From Macrobrachium rosenbergii (taxonomy: Eukaryota > Arthropoda > Malacostraca > Decapoda > Palaemonidae): a stretch of DNA of 64,000 nucleotides. The notes beneath the pieces are model-generated. The model ran no database searches. It saw nothing but the letters and a program-made list of their open reading frames with translations, and had not been told where the DNA came from. Both the position numbers and the translations under genes were made by a program. Positions 1 to 13,603 of the stretch are shown here, in pieces; within the stretch, counting starts at the first letter, position 1; each line of letters starts with the position of its first letter. Where the stretch lies: positions 79,094,663 through 79,158,662 of the forward strand of contig NC_089795.1 in the NCBI RefSeq assembly GCF_040412425.1, written 5' to 3'.

Positions 1-836
1 CCCCCTTCCTTCAATTTTCATAAATTGCCGCTTTTTTCTTTTAACTTTCTTCTTGATTACCCTCTCCACGAGCGTCTATTCTGTCAAAGAGCAGCACTTC
101 TTATGATGTCCATTTTTCTTTCAGTAAACATTTACTTTCATATTTCTTGCTACCACTTGTTTTTATTTTCTCATCCTACCTTCCCATACCCACAAATACT
201 CCCCAGTTACCTTTGACCCCTTGGAATTTTCACCCATTTTCCTCCAGGTTAATCGTACATCTATCTTGTGTCTTTTCAACAAATAATGATCAAATATACT
301 CCAGCCGTTTCTTTCTTCACCGTTACATCTACCAACTACCGCTTTCATCTATTCTGTACCAACATAATATAGCAAACTCGTTTCATAAATAGAAATGATT
401 AAGCAGAGATGTAACAGTTTTTTCTTTCCCACCGTAAAGATTTCTTCAGGCCCTATGGAATGTTTGAATAGAAAATTTCATAAATATTTGCTGTACATTC
501 GTTCTCATCGTGTTCATAACATTGGAGTGTACTACAGTGTGTGAACTCTGAATATCAAATGTGATCAAATTATTAAAAGAACATGCTCAGGCTTTCATCC
601 TCACAGAAGTAACGTCATCATCCCTGTGCAAATAACCTCTAATATAAGGCCCCTTTTGCACTGGCGAAGTGACGATGTAACTGACTGGTGTGACTAAAAG
701 CTTATGCTCAGTTGAGAGAGAGAGAGAGAGAGTAAAGCAGTAACGGAACACATTTTCTGAATGAAATAACTGGGCATAATAGTTTTCCTTGTTAGTAGTA
801 ATGGTATTGGTTAAGCTATAAAATCCGATCCAATTT

Positions 837-886
<50 letters not shown>

Positions 887-3800
887 GGGAAGTGGTCGTT
901 GTGGTGGTGGGGAGGGAGTAAGAAATACAAGAATTCGTTTTATGTATAGAGACAAATACAATAGCAGAAATCATTGTCCGATTGAAATAACTGTAAATTA
1001 TATTCTCTAATAATGTTAGCCTATATATAGTATGTTTTCTGATCCAAATTTGACGTAAAGACAGAGATAGAGGCTGGGTTGGTTGGTAATGGGGGGAGGA
1101 GGGCGGTTGTTTGTTGATGTCAGACTATGCAATATCACCCGAAAGTGATGCATGTTATGTCCTTGTTATCCCTGGAATCTTCATATCCGAATATCAGATC
1201 TTCCTTGCAGAGCAGAATTTTCCATTCCACTCGCTGGCCTGTTATGACTCGGACATTATTCGGAAATTCCCCCTTGGAGCAATTTTCGCCGTATTTGTGA
1301 ATTGAAAGGATGTTTTTACCTTCACTCGATATTGAAGCTACGTATTTTTTTTTTCTTTCGCTCTTGTTATGGCTCAGTTCTTTTTCAGGCGCGTTATGTT
1401 TACAAGAGCCACCGGGCGTGCATTCTCTCACGAGGTAATGAAATGTGGCTCTATTTCCTGCATTCTCTGGAGGTTTTTTCCCTCTTCTGACAATTTTTGT
1501 CATTTCTCCATTCCTTTTGCTCCAGTGCTTGCTTGATGGTCTCTGAACCCGTTTTTGCCTGAAACTGTTTTAGCACATGTAGTAGTCATTATACTTCGAC
1601 CCTCCATTGCATGGGGTGCTGTTTGGTTCGTGGTATACTGGCGAAAATATATTGGCGAAAATAATTCGTTTTCGCTAGGAACTGCAGGGAACGATGGCAG
1701 CTTTGACTAGTGTATTTTTCGAGTTTTAATATTTGTCGAATTTCCATCCCTTCTCTTGTAACCCGAATGCGCGAAAAACATTTTTGCTTCCTCGTCAGTT
1801 CAAACATGACCTTTGACAGAGCTAATTAGACAGTCCGAAGATGCCTAATTAGCTGAGTGTGTTACGGGAGATTTCATCCGCAATTTTCCAGTTGTCGTAA
1901 TGAGGATAGATCAATACTTCCTTGAACTGAGATGAGATGTGCGTGTTGCTTTTATCTCAGATCTAAAGGGAAAGTTAAGCAACTCTCTAGTTTGTAAAAT
2001 TAGCCGTATTAGAAAATCAATAATTTGGGAAATTATTAGATTCTCCCTCTGACTATATGTGTGTGTGTGTGTGAGCGCGTGCGCCCGCGTTTGGTTCTTT
2101 CATGTACCCTTGTCAGCTAATATGCTTTGACGAAAAATTGTAGATACTGGAATCATTAATATAATGAAACATCATTACTATTTCCATTGATTCAAAGCTT
2201 TGAAGCCACAACCGAAAATAGTGCTCATCATAGGTTAATCATTGATCAGTTAACAAGGCGTAACTCCACAGATCCGTTAATCGGATTCATTGCGGACAAT
2301 TAAGATAATCCGTAACAGTTCCGTCTGCAATGGAAATGTTGATATGTTAATTACATCTCACCTACGTCCTTCAGTTTGGTCTCGCATCCTTGGTGGATCT
2401 GACCTCTCCAGTCATGGGGCTGTATCCTAAATTTGTGTTTTGTTGTTATTTTTGAGGTTTGTTTTATTTTGGAATTGGTGTATTATGGTTCTGTTTAACG
2501 GCAAATTACTGAATAATCGTAATTATCACAAAAGAGCAGCATTTATCAATTTTCCCGTGCTGTCCTTTTTTTCCCTTATAGTTTTATATAGGAATAAATA
2601 ATAGGAACTTTTTATGATATTGTTGATTTTTATGCAAAAAACTCAATGTCGTTGCAGTGAATTAGATTCATTATTGGTAATGATATTGGTAGCGGATCAT
2701 TTAATGTTTATTAATTTTTTATATCAAGGTCAGAATTTGCTCTGGCGAATTAGATGATTTTTTAAATCCAGGCTTCATGATAATAAAATGATGAGTTAAT
2801 AGTTAAATGTGATGGGGCTTGAGGACACAAACTGATTCTCATACCAATTATTGATAAGATCGCAGCTGTATCTGCGTTGATGAACAGACTCCCGTTCGAG
2901 ATCGGAAATACATAATATAATTACATTTGAATGTAATTATATGTTTCTCTTTCAAAATGATGATAAAGGGGTAGTAGATGTGACTGTAAAAATTAACAAA
3001 TTGCTACAGGATATAGCGAGTGAATAATTTATAGGAAAGTTGGTTGCATGAGAGGGGGGGGCCCCCCTCAAAAAGCTGCTGTTTTACCTTGAGAACTTTC
3101 TAGTTATACGTCCCGACAAAGCTTCTGATAACCAGAAACCTTCGACTGTTATAACTCCATCTAGTTAAAGAAACAGTTCTAGGATTTGGATTTTGAATTA
3201 ACCTGCGACGTTGAAAAATTATTTGTGGTGAAAAATATGGAGATAAAATGATTAAAAACTCCTTAAGTGCCAACGTACCAAGCAATGTTGAAATTGATGA
3301 AAGGATTATATCGTGGTTTTAAAATGGGCAAAAACATCATTTTTGCGCAGGTATTCTACGATATACATGAGATCTACCACCCTACGATTATTTCACTCAG
3401 AAATAGTTTATTCTTGTGCAATGTATTAGGCTTATTTGTTCTTATGGTTTATCCTGATACAGTTGCCGCGGAGATTAATATTTTGTTTGCTTTCCTTGTT
3501 GACCTGATTAGATAAAGTCCTTCGCCCTGATAATATTTTGCTTGATGATGTCGCTGAGAATATAAACCAGTGATTTTTAATTATTGATGTCATGCAGTAG
3601 CATTTAGCTGATTATTTACTCTGCCAAGGAACCATAATGGCATTCTTAATTGAGGTTTTCATTTATATTTCCCTGATTCTTCACTGCCTACTGCTTCTGC
3701 CAATGAAGTTGGAAGGAGGCGATGTTTTCGTCCCTGTCTAACTGTGTGTGTGTTTTTTGCGTTTGTGATGTGTAAATAGCTGGTGCTATTAATATGAAAG
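1..3800. other. No gene recognised
   Basis: AT-rich, only short random-looking frames, two (GA)n tracts and a short (TG)n at 2056-2074. A G9/C6 run lies at 3054-3068. Confidence 0.6.
841..882. repeat. (GA)n microsatellite
   Basis: About 21 perfect GA units; a smaller (GA)9 tract lies at 714-732. Confidence 0.95.
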
Positions 3801-3802
3801 GC

Positions 3803-4107
3803 CCCGTAGGAGGGTAGAGCCGTCATTGCACCTCATACGATGCACTGTAGGCATTACTTAAGGTTCTTTGCAGCGTCCCTTCGGCCCATAGCTGCAACCC
3901 CTTTCGTTCCTTTTACTGTTCTTCCTTTAATATTCTCTTTCTTTCATCTTTCCACCCTCTCCTAACAATCGATTCATAGTGCATCTGCGAGGTTTTCCTA
4001 TTGTTGTACCTTTCAAACTTTTTACTGTCAATTTCCGTTTCAGCGCTGAATGACCTCGTCGGTCCCAGTGATTGGCCCTTGGACTAAATTCTATATTCAA
4101 TTCAATT
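3803..4107 (+). mobile_element. Dispersed element family R1, copy 1 (about 300 bp)
   Basis: It shares with four other copies the blocks GCCGTCATTGCACCTCA, GTAGGCATTACTTAAGGTTC, CAGCTGCAACCC-like, TTTCCACCCTCTCCTAACA and TTTCAGCGCTGAATGACCTC. It ends in CTAAATTCTATATTCAATTC. No open frame; probably a non-autonomous retroelement (inference). Confidence 0.75.
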
Positions 4108-4207
4108 AATATGAAAGGGGTTGCCGAATCTTCCTTTCTGTTCTTTGATATGTTAACTGAAGTAAAATCGAAAGGGGTTCTGGGGCTTGATGAAAACTAC
4201 GTTGGTA

Positions 4208-4231
4208 TTTTTTTTTTTTTTTTTTTTTTTT
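4208..4231. repeat. Poly(T) tract
   Basis: About 24 consecutive T, about 100 bp beyond R1 copy 1. Confidence 0.9.
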
Positions 4232-4666
4232 GCTGATTACGGATGAGTATATTTTTTGTTATGAAGGATTAGTTTCTTTGAAATGTCATATTCCAGAGTC
4301 TGGAGGGAAGAAATGGTATGTTTCTTTGTTTGTCTTTGTTAGGCGTAACAATTTCATTACTTAATGAATCATGTAAATGCTGTTATTAATCATATGAAAT
4401 ATCTGAGTTACAACTAACAGAGGACATGAGATGTTAGTGTTTGATTAAATTTATTGTCTGGATTTTTTTTTTATACGATCTCTCGTAATGGCAGCAGTCT
4501 CAGTAATATAAATTTGCAAGGTTTTAAACAATGAAGCGTTTATGCAAATTAAGACTTTAAACCATCCACAGGAAAATAAAATTGAAGTTACAAAGCTTGT
4601 CGCTCTCCTACTTAATATTATCCTTTTAGGTGAAACTAATTAAGTTATTCATAAAACTGCTAACTT

Positions 4667-4917
<251 letters not shown>

Positions 4918-5335
4918 ATTTCCTTTTTTTCTAAGCGTTATTATTAAGTGTTCCTCCTTCCCGCGCTCATGATTTGCCTGGATAATGAGATTACTGTAGA
5001 TGTCAAACTTTTGTCATTCACAGAATTCGTCATAAATGGAAAAGGTTTTAGGGAGACAAAAGTGTATTAGTGTTGTTTTTGATACGCGTGCGTGTCATTA
5101 ACTGTCAAGTAAACCCAATCGTGATAATGTCTCGCTTGTTTGTTAAAGTGAATAGTGTTTTATTTTTTTCCGCACACCAGATCCAGTTGATACTGTTTTC
5201 GCCTTTGACGGAAGTTTCCAAGGGAAATGTTATCCATGAAGGGAACTAGTGGTCAGAGGAAAGAATAAGTATTCATCTCATATAAAAGTTTTTTCTATCA
5301 TGGTTTGTTGAACTGTAAACACGATAGGATGGATA

Positions 5336-5695
5336 AACTAAAAGAAAAGGTTTAAATGAGGCATGTAACTTCTTGCTTGTGATGGGTAAACCTAAAGAAA
5401 AGGTTTAAATGAGACCAGTAACTTCTTGCTTGTGATGGGTAAACCTAATGAAAAGGTTTAAATGAGACAAGTAACTTCTTGCTTATGATGGGTAAACCTA
5501 AAGAAAAGGTTTAAATAAAACAAGTAACTTCTTGCTTGTGATGGGTAAACCTGCAGAAAAGGTTTAAATAAAACAAGTAACCTCTTGCTTGTGATGGTAA
5601 ACCTAAAGAAAAGATTTAAATGAAACAAGTAACTTCTTGCTTGTGATGGGTAAACCTAAAGGAAAGGTTTAAATGAATCGCATAACTTCTTGCCT
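5336..5695. repeat. 53-bp minisatellite, about 6.8 copies
   Basis: Tandem units share AAGGTTTAAATGA, GTAACTTCTTGC and GTGATGGGTAAACC. The period is 53 bp with a few substitutions and one-base indels between units. There is no open frame across it. Confidence 0.9.
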
Positions 5696-6177
5696 AGTAC
5701 GTCAGTGATTTAGAAGTATGTTAGTACAAAACCTTTAGTATTTAAGTGAAAACTGGTATCTGTTGGTGAAGGGACCTTTTTGTAATGCTGTAGGCAGGAG
5801 AAAAAACGGATGTTAGAATCATAATAAAAACGGTTTCGTTTTTTATATGGATTCATAAACAGCGATTTTATCGTCACTCCGATAGTTTGCCTCGATATAT
5901 TTAATACCTCCAGTAATGGAAATTCGTCAAAATGATATCTCCTTCAATTTGGACACGAGTTACTGTAATCCTGAGATAATGGTCCTCTTGCGTTCTCTTT
6001 CCAAAAAAAAATTGGAAAGGGGATTATATCTTATCCCAGTACGAGCCATTATTAAACTTGAGATAGCCTGGAATTGGATGGAAGAGCTAAAATTAAATCC
6101 GTCAAAATAGCTCAACTTTCGGTGTTCTTGTCAATATGATGGCCTGGGTTCGTGGTTGAGTTACTGTTGTGGATCTT

Positions 6178-6257
<80 letters not shown>

Positions 6258-6307
6258 TTAGGCAGTTATTAGTCTCTTTTCATATGCATAGGAATGTTAG
6301 ATTTGAA

Positions 6308-6358
<51 letters not shown>
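6178..6358. repeat. Two (CT)n microsatellites
   Basis: (CT) tracts at 6179-6254 and 6311-6358, separated by 56 bp of unique sequence. Confidence 0.95.
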
Positions 6359-6359
<1 letters not shown>

Positions 6360-6361
<2 letters not shown>

Positions 6362-8000
6362 ACTGTTATATCATGATTGGCGTTCGCTTTCAAAAAGTTT
6401 TTTTGATTTGTTGGATAACAGCTTTTCGAAACGTTTTAATTAACATAATTGATTACAATTACAATGTACCTTGTGGTTTTAATTTTGCTAAATCATAATA
6501 ATCAGTATTAAGGTCTCATTGCATGATAGAGGTAGAATTATGATCATATTGATTGCAAGAGAATATGCAAGAGTATTGGAAAAATAGATTGATCATGCTT
6601 CTAGTGTCAAATTCTCAGAACATTCATGCATTATACAATTATACATCATGAAAGTGAGATACTGAACCCTTAGTTAATGGCTAAAAGTAACGTGGAGAGG
6701 ATACAAGGTGGTAGTTGTACTCATTTAGAAAATCCAAGGTTCAAGATAGTGCTATAGGAGTATGCTCCCTCAAATAATTCATTATTAATTTAATTTTAGA
6801 CTTTACAAAAACTATTTCAAACGGTAAATTTGGTTGTTTGCAAAAACTATTTCAAAAGGTAAAAACGGTTGTTTGCGCCTGAGCAGAAACAACCTAGAAT
6901 GCTGACTTTCAATTGAGTTCTTTCGTATTTACTGATTATCACAGAATCCTGGCCTCTTCTCTGGCCGTAGAGTCATTATCACTGTCTAAAGGGTAACACC
7001 TTTAGCTTCCAGAAAGCACAAGATGCAAGAATATCTTAGTGAAACGGATAGAGAGAACTATCTGTCAAGATATGAATCACAGATTGTGCAGCCCAGGATC
7101 AATTATCAGTTTGAAACAATATGCTTCATATCATAACACAGATTAACATATTCATAAAATCCGTGATCAACTTGGGATACAATACACAAAATAACACTGG
7201 AATTCTTCGTTGAATGAGTTGGTGCCATTAAATCAGAATTAAATCACATTCACTGAAATTCAGTATTTGACGAACAGTCACCACAGTCTCTCATGCCAGG
7301 GGAAATATGAAATCAGGATTTTACATAGAATAAATATAATAAATTTAAACGAATATTGAATCAGCAAAGTACAAATATACTTTATTAGTCATGCAATATT
7401 TTACACTGTTTCAGTAACTGACAATGAGCATAAAATGTGATGTTTTAAGCTCCTGAAGTACTGATAAAAATCAGTTACTTGAGGGGTTCTCAGACTCAGA
7501 ATTAGACCAACCGGTTATGTCGAACAGTAATTAAATAAGACTGCTCTTCAGCTAGTTTGTAATTGACCCGTCGTTCTTAAAATAAGATGAATCAACACTG
7601 TAGTCATCTGTTAACAATGTTTTCCTTAAATAACAAATTTTATGTTAGTAGCTTAGGCTTTGCAAAAATGAACTTTACAACAGTAAGACTAGATTATTTA
7701 ACATTAAGACTAGATTTCCATTAGCACCTAATCAGTTGCAAATACAGTTCTTTACCTATTCTTCAGTAATCCAGTAGAGACTCGTTATCTTCTACTACAT
7801 GTGGTTTTCAGTGTTCCCATTACCTTTAGCTGGAATCTGACATCCGTAACAGGGAGGGTTCAAGGAGGCACTTATTTTTGGGGGGGAAGTTTCGCGGGCC
7901 CGTTGCTAGGACACAGTTCGCCTTGAAGGTTGGGCATGAGCAAAATTCCAAGTGTAGTGATTTCACAATAAAAAGAGTGCATATCATTTAAATGATCTGG
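6360..8000. other. No gene recognised
   Basis: AT-rich unique-looking sequence. A short direct duplication (CAAAAACTATTTCAAA...GGTTGTTTGC) occurs at 6806-6876. Nothing else seen. Confidence 0.6.
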
Positions 8001-8002
8001 TC

Positions 8003-8005
<3 letters not shown>

Positions 8006-8063
<58 letters not shown>

Positions 8064-8140
8064 TATATACATATATATATATACATACAGTTATGTATAA
8101 TATACATAATTTATATATGTATGTGTATATATATATATAT
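8006..8140. repeat. (TA)n microsatellite, interrupted
   Basis: Long TA tract with ATACAT interruptions. Confidence 0.95.
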
Positions 8141-8187
8141 TGTAAAAATAATAATAAAAATACACACGTGATTTGTTTATCAGCTGC

Positions 8188-8338
8188 AGCCAGCCACAGG
8201 AAAATCTTAAAAAGAAACGACAGAATGCCAAATACTCTCATGTAATTAACGCATCTTCGGGCACCGAAGATGTGTTCATTACACGAGAGTACTTGGCAGT
8301 CTTGTCGTTTCTTTTCAAGCTTTTCCTGCGGCTTCCGT
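8188..8338. repeat. Imperfect foldback with roughly 70-bp arms
   Basis: The left arm (CCACAGGAAAA...AGAAACGACAG...CATCTTCGG) is complementary to the right arm (CCGAAGATG...TTGTCGTTTCT...TTTTCCTGCGG), with only a few bases between. (TA)n-type repeats lie on both sides. Confidence 0.75.
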
Positions 8339-8669
8339 TGTTGTATGTATGTATGTATATAATACATATATATATACACACACACAAGATGAACGTGATT
8401 TTAGTATAAGCAAATACCACAGGAAAATTACATGCAGTGCAGTTTACAAATGTGCTCAATTCACAAACTGAGGGACCGTATTCAGTTCTCTGACTGAGGG
8501 AGGAGGGACAAATGAGCACGTTACCTCAGATCTAGTGTATTCCTTCTGACATCTGCAGCAATTTATGCCCTTAGATTAAGTCGAAAGTTATAGGTCTCAA
8601 CTAGTTTTTAGAAGAGAAAAATAACACTAGAGGCAAGATTTATTCCTCCTTTAAGAACAAAATGTATTA

Positions 8670-8975
<306 letters not shown>

Positions 8976-9149
8976 GCGTAATTAAACTGTGAAGTGTTTC
9001 CGTATTCACTATCGTTCTTTCGATGAAATTTGCGAAAGTAAATTTATATTCTGTGTATTCATTAAGTAAATACTTAAGTTTATATGCGGCTAAACAGAAA
9101 TTTGACCAGAAAAAACGAGTTTTACCTCTTAAGAGTTCGCCCTTGAGCC

Positions 9150-9440
9150 CATTTTCTTTGCCTCTCTCTTTCCGGGAAGCAAATTCCTCAGATTTATGCT
9201 ATTATTGCACCAGCCCCGGTTTTTGTTGCTATGCCCCTAGGTTTGTGATACTTCTGTTGACCTATTAATTTGGGTGCGGGAAACATAATGAGATTATTTT
9301 CAAGAAAATTCTATGGTTAGTTTTTGAGATATGGCATCCCGCTTTTTTCAGGGAAATATCTCGGTACTCGGTTACGTCTCGGGAAAATGCTTCCGGGAAG
9401 GCTGTCAGCCTGCTAATGATTCCTTTCCATGGGGGGTCTT
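9150..9440. repeat. Dispersed repeat, copy 1 (pair with 50.69 kb)
   Basis: It shares the order of short blocks with 50690-50890: CAGATTTATGC, TATTGCACCAGCCCCGG, ATGCCCCTAGGT, GTTTTTGAGATATGG, CTCGGTTACGTCTC and TTCCGGGAA. Mobile origin is inferred from dispersal only. Confidence 0.5.
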
Positions 9441-9666
9441 TGGATCCTTTAGCCAACTAGCTCTTGCTTCGTAGAAGAATTTTTTTTATACAGTTCCTCA
9501 TATGTAATAACACTCGCATTGGCGCTTTATTGGTTTTCCTTTTGTAGTTTGCTACGTTTGATCCTTTTATAAGCCTGTATTTTCTGGTACCACAGTTTCC
9601 TGTGCTTACGGATTTGATAGTTTCCGTCCACATTTTTTAACTTTTTCAGCTTTTCGAGTTAGGTAG

Positions 9667-9668
<2 letters not shown>

Positions 9669-9752
<84 letters not shown>

Positions 9753-9805
9753 GTGAGCGCATGTTTGTAAATATCTATATCTGGATATCTATCTAACTCT
9801 GTCTG

Positions 9806-9882
<77 letters not shown>

Positions 9883-9996
9883 TTGTGTATGTGTGTACGT
9901 GTATGAGCGTATGTTTGTATATATATCTACTGTATATCTGGATATCTATCTATCTATCTATCTGTTATTATTATTATTATTATTATATATATAGCC

Positions 9997-10034
<38 letters not shown>

Positions 10035-10097
10035 TATACATATATATATATACATATTATATGTGTATATATATATATGTGTGTGTGTGTGTGTACA
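9669..10097. repeat. Cluster of (TA)n, (TG)n, (ATCT)n and (ATT)n tracts
   Basis: Five closely spaced tracts; TATATGTGTGTG transitions recur after each TA block and suggest one expanded ancestral compound repeat. Confidence 0.95.
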
Positions 10098-10158
10098 TAG
10101 ATGCTGAAGTTTCACTGACCATATTAATGATTGACTTCGTAGGATCGCCAGTGTCTTC

Positions 10159-10298
<140 letters not shown>

Positions 10299-10588
10299 AT
10301 ATATAAGAAGTTTATTTATTTTGGTTACTGTAGCTACCTGGTAGAGCTATTCTTTGAGAGAAATGAAGACCGGAAGAAATAAACATTCATCTTTTCTTCA
10401 GACATATCTTTATAAGCCGCGATCTAGATTTCTTGGTACGCTTCCAAGGCGTCTTTGGAGAAGCCCGAGAAACTTGTTGGGTTTAATTAATCCTGTTTTT
10501 TCTAAAGCAATCTCTTGCTCGCGCTCGCGAGTTTCGTAGTTACGAGGCTTAAGACAAATGCGTAACCTATGCAGTATTCACCTAATCC

Positions 10589-10589
<1 letters not shown>

Positions 10590-10643
<54 letters not shown>

Positions 10644-10646
10644 TTA

Positions 10647-10741
<95 letters not shown>

Positions 10742-10788
10742 TACGCCACGTACGCGCTCACATACACACATACATATACATATGACAA
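10590..10788. repeat. Compound (TA)n(TG)n microsatellite
   Basis: Two TA-TG cycles followed by CACATACACACATACATATA. Confidence 0.95.
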
Positions 10789-10869
10789 ATTGTTTTCCTT
10801 TGTTCAGTTTTTCTGTAACCATAATCGTGCAAGTAATTGTTTGTGTAACATGCATATGATATCAGTAGT

Positions 10870-11915
10870 TGGTATGTTAGCCCTAGTCATGGCATTGTCA
10901 CGTTTTGTGAGTGATCGAGTAGTTAAATTTGATGACAATATTGTACGTATCAGTTCCTGCAATAATTGTTTTCTCATTTGTAGTAACTTTTAATTAAAAA
11001 TTTAGTGTATAAGTGGTGATAGTACTGGTGAAAGCGAATGTTAAGGATATGTTGTTTTGTTGAAAGTGATCAGGATAGATGAAAGATCTTAGAGGAGATT
11101 TTTTAAGTAAATCAGTGTATGTGAAAGCATAAGAGAACGACTAATTATATGAAAGTAAAATTTTTCAAAAGCCATTTGGTAACTATTTATTGTGGGAGTA
11201 CCAGTTATATAAAATTTACTTTAATAACTAATTCTGAATTGTGAGAATAAAGGTAATAGTAGTAGTATGTTTATATAAGAGAAACTGTGCTATTATTGCA
11301 TTATGACACTTTCCCTAAACTTAACTGACTGCACCCAGTTTTTAGCCTTTTTGCTTTATCTCCATTCCCTCACACCTCCATACCCATTTCCTTTCTCCAT
11401 CTTGCTGTCCAACCTCTCTAGCTATTATTTCTTAGTGGGAGTTTGCTTTATCTTCTATATTCTCTGGATCTCATTATCTTGCTGTCTAACCCCTCCAACT
11501 CCCACTTATCATTGTCTTCAGCGCTGAATGGTTGAAAATACCCCCATATTTGGCTGTGCAGCCCAAATTTCACAAATCAGATTATGCCTATAATTACATA
11601 TCCTGTAATGGTGAAGTATTAATAGTTCCCTTAAATATTATTATCCAGTGTCTGAATGAATATTTATCAAATTATGAAATTTCTCTAATTATATCGCCAA
11701 TAAGATAGACCTAATCCACCATATCCCTTTAATTATACATCAGTTGAGCCCTTCTCATCCCAAAATAGCGTGAAAGTTTCACCGTATAATTAAAGTTGTG
11801 ATTTCCTGGGATTAGGGTGACGAGCCTAAAATTAAATCCATCATAATAGCCTAACTTTCGGTGTCCTAATTTATGTGATAGCCCCGGGTCGAAGATAACG
11901 TTATGTAATCATTAT
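10870..11915. other. No gene recognised
   Basis: AT-rich. A CT-rich patch at 11340-11530 ending TTCAGCGCTGAATGG may be a strongly decayed R1 copy. Confidence 0.45.
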
Positions 11916-11917
11916 TG

Positions 11918-11919
<2 letters not shown>

Positions 11920-11979
<60 letters not shown>
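11920..11979. repeat. (CT)n microsatellite
   Basis: About 30 CT units, uninterrupted. Confidence 0.95.
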
Positions 11980-11982
<3 letters not shown>

Positions 11983-12212
11983 TTGACGTCTATTGTTCAG
12001 GACAGTTAAGATGCGGTTGGAGAACTGAACCAGAATAAAGTGGCAAAGAATAACTGGCTGTAGAAGACTGGAGGGAGGAAATTGAGACCTTGATAGACAA
12101 AGGACGGTATGAGAAAGCTTCGAAGAAGAATATATATATATCACTTAAAAGAAAACAAAGAATTTTTATAGTTTATGTAAAATTATGAAGGAACATCTTT
12201 GAAACTACCTCA

Positions 12213-12379
12213 AATTGAAAAAATGTCTTCATAAATATGAACCATATTGGTTTTCTGATCTGTAATAATTCAATTATTACAGATCAGAAAACCAATGTGG
12301 TTCATATTTATGAAGACATTTTTCAATTGTCTTCATAAATATGAACCATATTGGTTTTATGATCTGTAATAATTCAATT
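12213..12379. repeat. Near-perfect palindrome plus a third direct arm
   Basis: Arms of about 57 bp meet at about 12271 with almost no loop (AACCATATTGG/CCAATGTGGTT, TCTGATCTGTAATAATT and its complement). The left arm is then repeated in direct orientation at 12329-12379. No terminal transposon motif was seen. Confidence 0.85.
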
Positions 12380-12587
12380 TTGTCAAGTGTTACCACCAGC
12401 CGATCGAGACTACGGTCTACCCTAAAGCCAAACCAGAGTCCTTCAAAAAGAAGGCATCGTGCTTACCCGATACAAAAATGGGAAAAAAGCACGTTAAAGG
12501 AGAAGAAGAAGAAGTTATCACCATGTTCAAAGGGGGCTTTGCTTTCTTTAGTGTTATGATTAGATAAGCCCTATTAATATGATATAA

Positions 12588-12602
12588 TTAGGGAGATATC
12601 CT
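12588..12602. repeat. Target-site duplication, left copy
   Basis: TTAGGGAGATATCCT, identical to 12856-12870 on the other side of the SINE. Confidence 0.8.
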
Positions 12603-12855
12603 TTCTCAGCTAGCACTCTGCTGGTCCCACGTTCGATTCTCCGACCGACCAATGAAGAATCAGAGGAATTTATTTCTGGTGATAGAAATTTATTTCTCGT
12701 TATAATGTGGTTCGGATTCCACAGTAAGCTGTAGGTCCCGTTGCTAGGTAACCAGTTGGTTCTTAGCTACGTAAAATAAATCTAATCCTTCGGGCCAGCC
12801 CTAGGAGAGCTGTTAATCAGCTCAGTGGTCTGGTTAAACTAAGGTTATACTTAAT
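12603..12855 (+). mobile_element. tRNA-derived SINE with intact target-site duplication
   Basis: A box-B-like GTTCGATTCTC near 12632 is followed by a conserved body (GGTTCGGATTCCACAG, CCGTTGCTAGGTAACC, CCTTCGGGCCAGCCC) that I recognise as a widespread decapod SINE. A perfect 15-bp direct repeat, TTAGGGAGATATCCT, flanks it at 12588-12602 and 12856-12870, as expected for target-primed insertion. Confidence 0.8.
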
Positions 12856-12870
12856 TTAGGGAGATATCCT
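12856..12870. repeat. Target-site duplication, right copy
   Basis: TTAGGGAGATATCCT, identical to 12588-12602. Perfect identity suggests a fairly recent insertion. Confidence 0.8.
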
Positions 12871-13133
12871 AGGATAATCATAACTCGGAAATATTGTTAA
12901 ATCTCCTCTAAAGATGCCATTGTTAATTTTCATTAAACACTTAAACACATGCAATAAAGTTATTTCGGTTATACCAAATGACTTGAATGCAAAAGGAAAA
13001 GAGATAAATATCCTATCTGATATGCGTAGAAGGCACATGAACCAGAAAGAGCCACGTTGACTCTTCCAGGCTTCTACAAGAAGGAAGGGAGCAAAGAGGC
13101 CCATTTTATTAAATAACTGTTCTGGGAGTTATT

Positions 13134-13136
<3 letters not shown>

Positions 13137-13207
<71 letters not shown>
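13137..13207. repeat. (CT)n microsatellite
   Basis: About 35 CT units, uninterrupted. Confidence 0.95.
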
Positions 13208-13209
<2 letters not shown>

Positions 13210-13490
13210 CTGTATGTGTAACAAGTTACTGTTGTGAAAATATCTCTGCATACTAGAATGTGGACAGATTTGGGAAAGATGGAGATCACTGAAGATTGAA
13301 GAGTAGTCACTGACATTTTTACTGATAAAATAAGACCTGTCTTTTTGTAAAGCTAACCCATAAATATCAGTATGGATTTTCATGACAGTGGTAAATACTT
13401 GTGACAGATCCTGTGATGATCATCTTATAACAGTGTTTGCTGGGTAAGATTTCTATGATGTATATATATGTATATATATAAGTGCGTGGT

Positions 13491-13603
<113 letters not shown>

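Noticed and set aside
5336..5695. CRISPR-like regular repeats
   Set aside because: Units are directly tandem without unique spacers, and the host is eukaryotic; it is a minisatellite.
12341..12559. Short plus-strand frame with basic Ser/Arg/Lys-rich translation
   Set aside because: It begins inside the palindromic repeat, lacks splice or family support and adjoins the SINE; possibly an unrecognised repeat.
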